A DNA stretch of 64,000 bases from CAWFSE01 sp963697565 (GTDB lineage Bacteria; Actinomycetota; Actinomycetes; CAVWCF01), in the NCBI GenBank assembly GCA_963697565.1, contig CAVOOM010000008.1, positions 186,001 to 250,000 on the forward strand. The letters run 5' to 3'. The notes beneath the pieces are model-generated. The model searched no databases, was not told the origin of the DNA, and saw only the letters and a list, made by a program, of their open reading frames with translations. Both the position numbers and the translations under genes were made by a program. Positions 61,705 to 64,000 of this stretch are shown piece after piece; the first letter of the stretch is position 1; every line of letters starts with the position of its first letter.

Positions 61705-63352
61705 ATGAGCGAAGACCAGACCGCCGGCAGTACGGCCCCTCCCGAGGCGAGCAAGGCCGCGGGCGGCGTGCGCGGCGCGGGCACGGTTGAAGGGGTGTTC
61801 AGCCAGGCGGTCGCTGACCGTCCGGAGGCCGTGCGGCAGCAGATCGCCAAGGCGGCGGCGCAGAAGGTGGTCCCGCACCCGACCCTTGAGGAGCGGCTGC
61901 GCAAGGGCCGGGTCGCTCGGGCGGAGACCCCGCGGGAGGAGTTGTCGGCCTGGCAGCCGCCCGCAGACCGGGCCGATCCGGTGGCGATGCTCGAGGGCCA
62001 GGAGACCTCTCGGGTGCAGGAACTCGTGCCGGTGCGGCACGCGCGGATGGCGACCAGCGCGTTCGCGTTCTACCGGGGGGCGGCGCTGCTGATGGCCGCT
62101 GACCTCGCGGTGATGCCGCGCACCGAAGCTCGAGGTGCAGCTGTGCGGCGACGCGCACCTGTCGAACTTCGGCCTCTTCGCCGCCCCGGACCGTTCGGTG
62201 ATCTTCGACGTGAACGACTTCGACGAGACCAACCCAGGTCCGTTCGAGTGGGATGTCAAGCGGCTGGCGACGTCGTTCGTCCTGGCGGCCCGCGACAACG
62301 GGCTTCCGGCGAAGGTCGGGCTGGCCGCAGCCGAGGCCGCCGCGGCCTCCTACCGGGAGTCGATGGCGGCCTTCGCGGGCAAGGGCGAGTTGGAGATCTG
62401 GTACGACCGCATCGACGCGGCCGGGCTCGTCTCCTCCGTGCGGGCGCTGCCCAGCAGCAAGGGCAAGCTGGGGGCGAAGGAGCAGGCCAAGGTGGAGGCG
62501 ACCATGCAGGGGGCCGTGGCCAAGGCCCGGCTCCGCGACGCCTGGTCGGCGATCGCGAAGATCACCGAGGTGGTGGACGGCCACCGCCGGTTCCGCGACC
62601 AGCCGCCGCTGCTGACCCGCCTCGAGCTCAGCCACGAGGCCGCGGTCCTGGTGAACGCGGTGTATCGGGAGTACCGGGCCACGCTCCAGGATGACCGGCA
62701 GGAGCTGCTGAAGCGCTACGAGATCATCGACATGGGCCACAAGGTGGTCGGGGTCGGCAGCGTGGGCCTGCTGGCGTTCGTGCTGCTGCTGCGCGGCCGC
62801 GACGAGGACGACCTCATCGTGCTGCAGGTCAAGCAGGCGCAGGCCTCAGTGCTGGAGGCCTACACCCGCAAGTCGGCGTTCACCAAGCACGGCCACCGGG
62901 TGGTCACCGGACAGCGGTTGATGCAGGCGGCGAGCGACTCGTTCCTCGGCTGGATCGACGGACCGGGCGGGCGCAGCTTCTACGTGCGGCAGCTCAGGGA
63001 TATGAAGTGGTCGCCGGATCCCGCGTCGCTCAACGAGGAGCGGCTGCCCCGCTACGCGCTGCTGTGCGGTCTCACGCTCGCCCGGGCGCACGCCCGGTCC
63101 GGCGACGCGGTTGCGATCTCGGCGTACCTCGGGTCGGGCAAGTCGTTCGACCGGGCCATCCGGGAGTTCGCCGAGACCTACGCCAATCAGTCTGAGCAGG
63201 ACTACGCGGCGTTCATGGCGGCCATCACCGACGGCCGGCTCGGCGCGCACGAGGATGCCGCCGGCGCCGAGGGCATCGCGGCCGCCCAGCAGGTCGCGAC
63301 GCCCACCCCGAAGCCCAAGCGCGCCGCCAAGAAGGCCCCCGCCGCGACCTGA
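61705..63352 (+). CDS. DUF2252 protein, kinase-like fold (one frameshift)
   Basis: About 548 aa after removing one base near 62124-62127, where LAVMPRT continues one frame over as KLEVQLCGDAHLSNFG. DUF2252 motifs: MATSAFAFYRGAALLMA, CGDAHLSNFGLFAAP (catalytic loop of a kinase-like fold), FDVNDFDET (metal Asp), WDVKRLATSF, and GVGSVGL...LQVKQAQASV. The Lys-rich end PKPKRAAKKAP is typical. Function is unknown. Leaderless start from TAGGGT. Confidence 0.86.
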
Positions 63353-63373
63353 CGCGCCGCGACGGCCCCGTCC

Positions 63374-64000
63374 CTAGAAGGGGGTCGGGACGCGGCGCAG
63401 CGGCAGGCCCGGCTCCACGTAACCGCGGGCGCTCGGCCTGCGCGGCATCTTCACGTCCTGCGGGGGCAGCGGGGTGTACGGGATCTGGCTCAGCAGGTGG
63501 CTGATGATGTTGAGCCGGCCGCGCTTCTTGTCGTCGTTGTCGGCGACGAACCACGGTGCCCACTCGGTGTCGGTGGCGGCCAGCATCGCGTCGCGCGCCC
63601 TGCAGTAGTCGAAGTGGCGGCTGTACGACTTCAGGTCGGTGGGGGACAGCTTCCAGATCTTGCGGGGATCCTCGATCCGGTTGCCGAGCCGGCGGGTCTG
63701 CTCGTCGACGCTGACGTTCAGCCAGTACTTGATCAGGATGATCCCGTTGTCGACCATCGCCTTCTCCACCGCGGGCGCCTGCTCGAGGAACCTCGCGGTC
63801 TGCTCCGGGGTGCAGTAGCCCATGACCGGCTCCACGCCGGCGCGGTTGTACCAACTGCGGTCGAAGATCGCGACCTCGCCGGCCGCCGGGAAGTGCGCGA
63901 TGTAGCGCTGGACGTACATCTGCGACTTCTCGCGCTCGGTCGGCGCCGGCAGCGCGATGTGCTTGAACACCCGCGGGCTCGTCCGCTCGGTGATCCGCCG
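63374..64000 (-). CDS. ppk2: polyphosphate kinase 2 (PPK2), C-terminal part (gene continues past window)
   Basis: 209 codons visible; the N terminus with Walker A lies beyond 64000. Seen are SPRVFKHIALPAPTERE, AIFDRSWYNRAGVEPVMGY (Walker B block D-R-S-W-Y-N-R), FLEQAPAVEKAMV, LIKYWLNVSVDEQ, and WAPWFVADNDDKKRGR. PPK2 moves phosphate between polyphosphate and nucleoside mono- or diphosphates. Class cannot be fixed without the N terminus. Convergent with the DUF2252 gene. Confidence 0.92.
   Translation of the reverse strand, partial: RRITERTSPRVFKHIALPAPTEREKSQMYVQRYIAHFPAAGEVAIFDRSWYNRAGVEPVMGYCTPEQTARFLEQAPAVEKAMVDNGIILIKYWLNVSVDEQTRRLGNRIEDPRKIWKLSPTDLKSYSRHFDYCRARDAMLAATDTEWAPWFVADNDDKKRGRLNIISHLLSQIPYTPLPPQDVKMPRRPSARGYVEPGLPLRRVPTPF

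Noticed and set aside
1..64000. CRISPR arrays, rRNA operons, transposases and phage structural genes
   Set aside because: None seen: no regularly spaced repeats, no 16S/23S sequence and no transposase or capsid-type protein on either strand.

Overview
The window is about 64 kb of very GC-rich DNA (third codon positions almost all G or C) from a member of the Actinomycetota. The evidence is gene content: AdnA/AdnB, UvrD2 with its Cys4-HRDC tail, WhiB7 with a C-terminal AT-hook, mycoredoxin, MoeZ, DUF3107, DUF2342, DUF5679 and a DUF222/HNH (13E12-type) protein. Gene order from the ParA-like ATPase (2.0 kb) to the UPF0182 protein (49.2 kb) largely follows a block that I recall from mycobacteria as about Rv3193c to Rv3213c, so most of the window is old, vertically inherited chromosome. 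A closer genus cannot be named from the sequence alone.

Layout. 1-9.3 kb: end of a PHP-domain gene, a RecB-like nuclease, an alpha/beta hydrolase, a ParA-like ATPase with a zinc-ribbon partner, an L,D-transpeptidase, a DEAD-box helicase, a ferritin-like protein, an SOS-boxed HNH gene, DUF3107, a TetR regulator and a small acidic protein. 9.4-19.4 kb: nine or ten plus-strand genes. The last six (choline-kinase-like phosphotransferase, FAD/GcvT oxidoreductase, glutamine-synthetase-like ligase, aldehyde dehydrogenase, SDR, class-I amidotransferase-type hydrolase) look like one amine-catabolic operon placed inside the conserved block. 19.4-50.9 kb: MoeZ, a flippase-like protein, an alkyltransferase-like protein, AdnA-AdnB, an EEP phosphatase, NudC, mycoredoxin, UvrD2, WhiB7 with a full attenuator leader, a phosphodiesterase, an ABC1 kinase, a ThiF/TOMM-like protein, an M20 peptidase, DUF5679, a noncoding stretch with a nested hairpin and a helically phased DnaA-box cluster, a YgjP-type peptidase, a NUDIX enzyme, DUF2342, an SDR, a Lon/PDZ protease, UPF0182 and a SulP transporter.

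51.0-56.2 kb: an initiator tRNA gene is followed by two stacked cassettes, each closed by a 47-bp copy of the tRNA 3' half and each with conserved end repeats, but neither has a recombinase. Cargo is a broken MBL-fold hydrolase plus a membrane-protein remnant, and an intact type-I sulfatase. This is the most unusual structure in the window. 56.6-64 kb: lipoprotein MsrA, a two-gene acyl-reductase-like operon, a fetA/fetB deletion remnant, a DUF2252 protein and the end of a PPK2 kinase.

Regulation can be read in several places: two GGGAAT-N18-GTT (SigR/SigH-type) promoters for moeZ and mycoredoxin; a perfect 16-bp actinobacterial SOS box on a start codon; a 16-bp palindrome on the tetR promoter; an upstream ORF plus antiterminator and terminator before whiB7; and at least eleven start codons placed 6-7 nt after a TANNNT -10 element (leaderless mRNAs).

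Caution: I count eleven single-base indels in eight genes, nine of them insertions, including normally intact genes such as adnA and adnB. Assembly or read error is the simplest explanation. Coordinates for these genes span the whole reading path.
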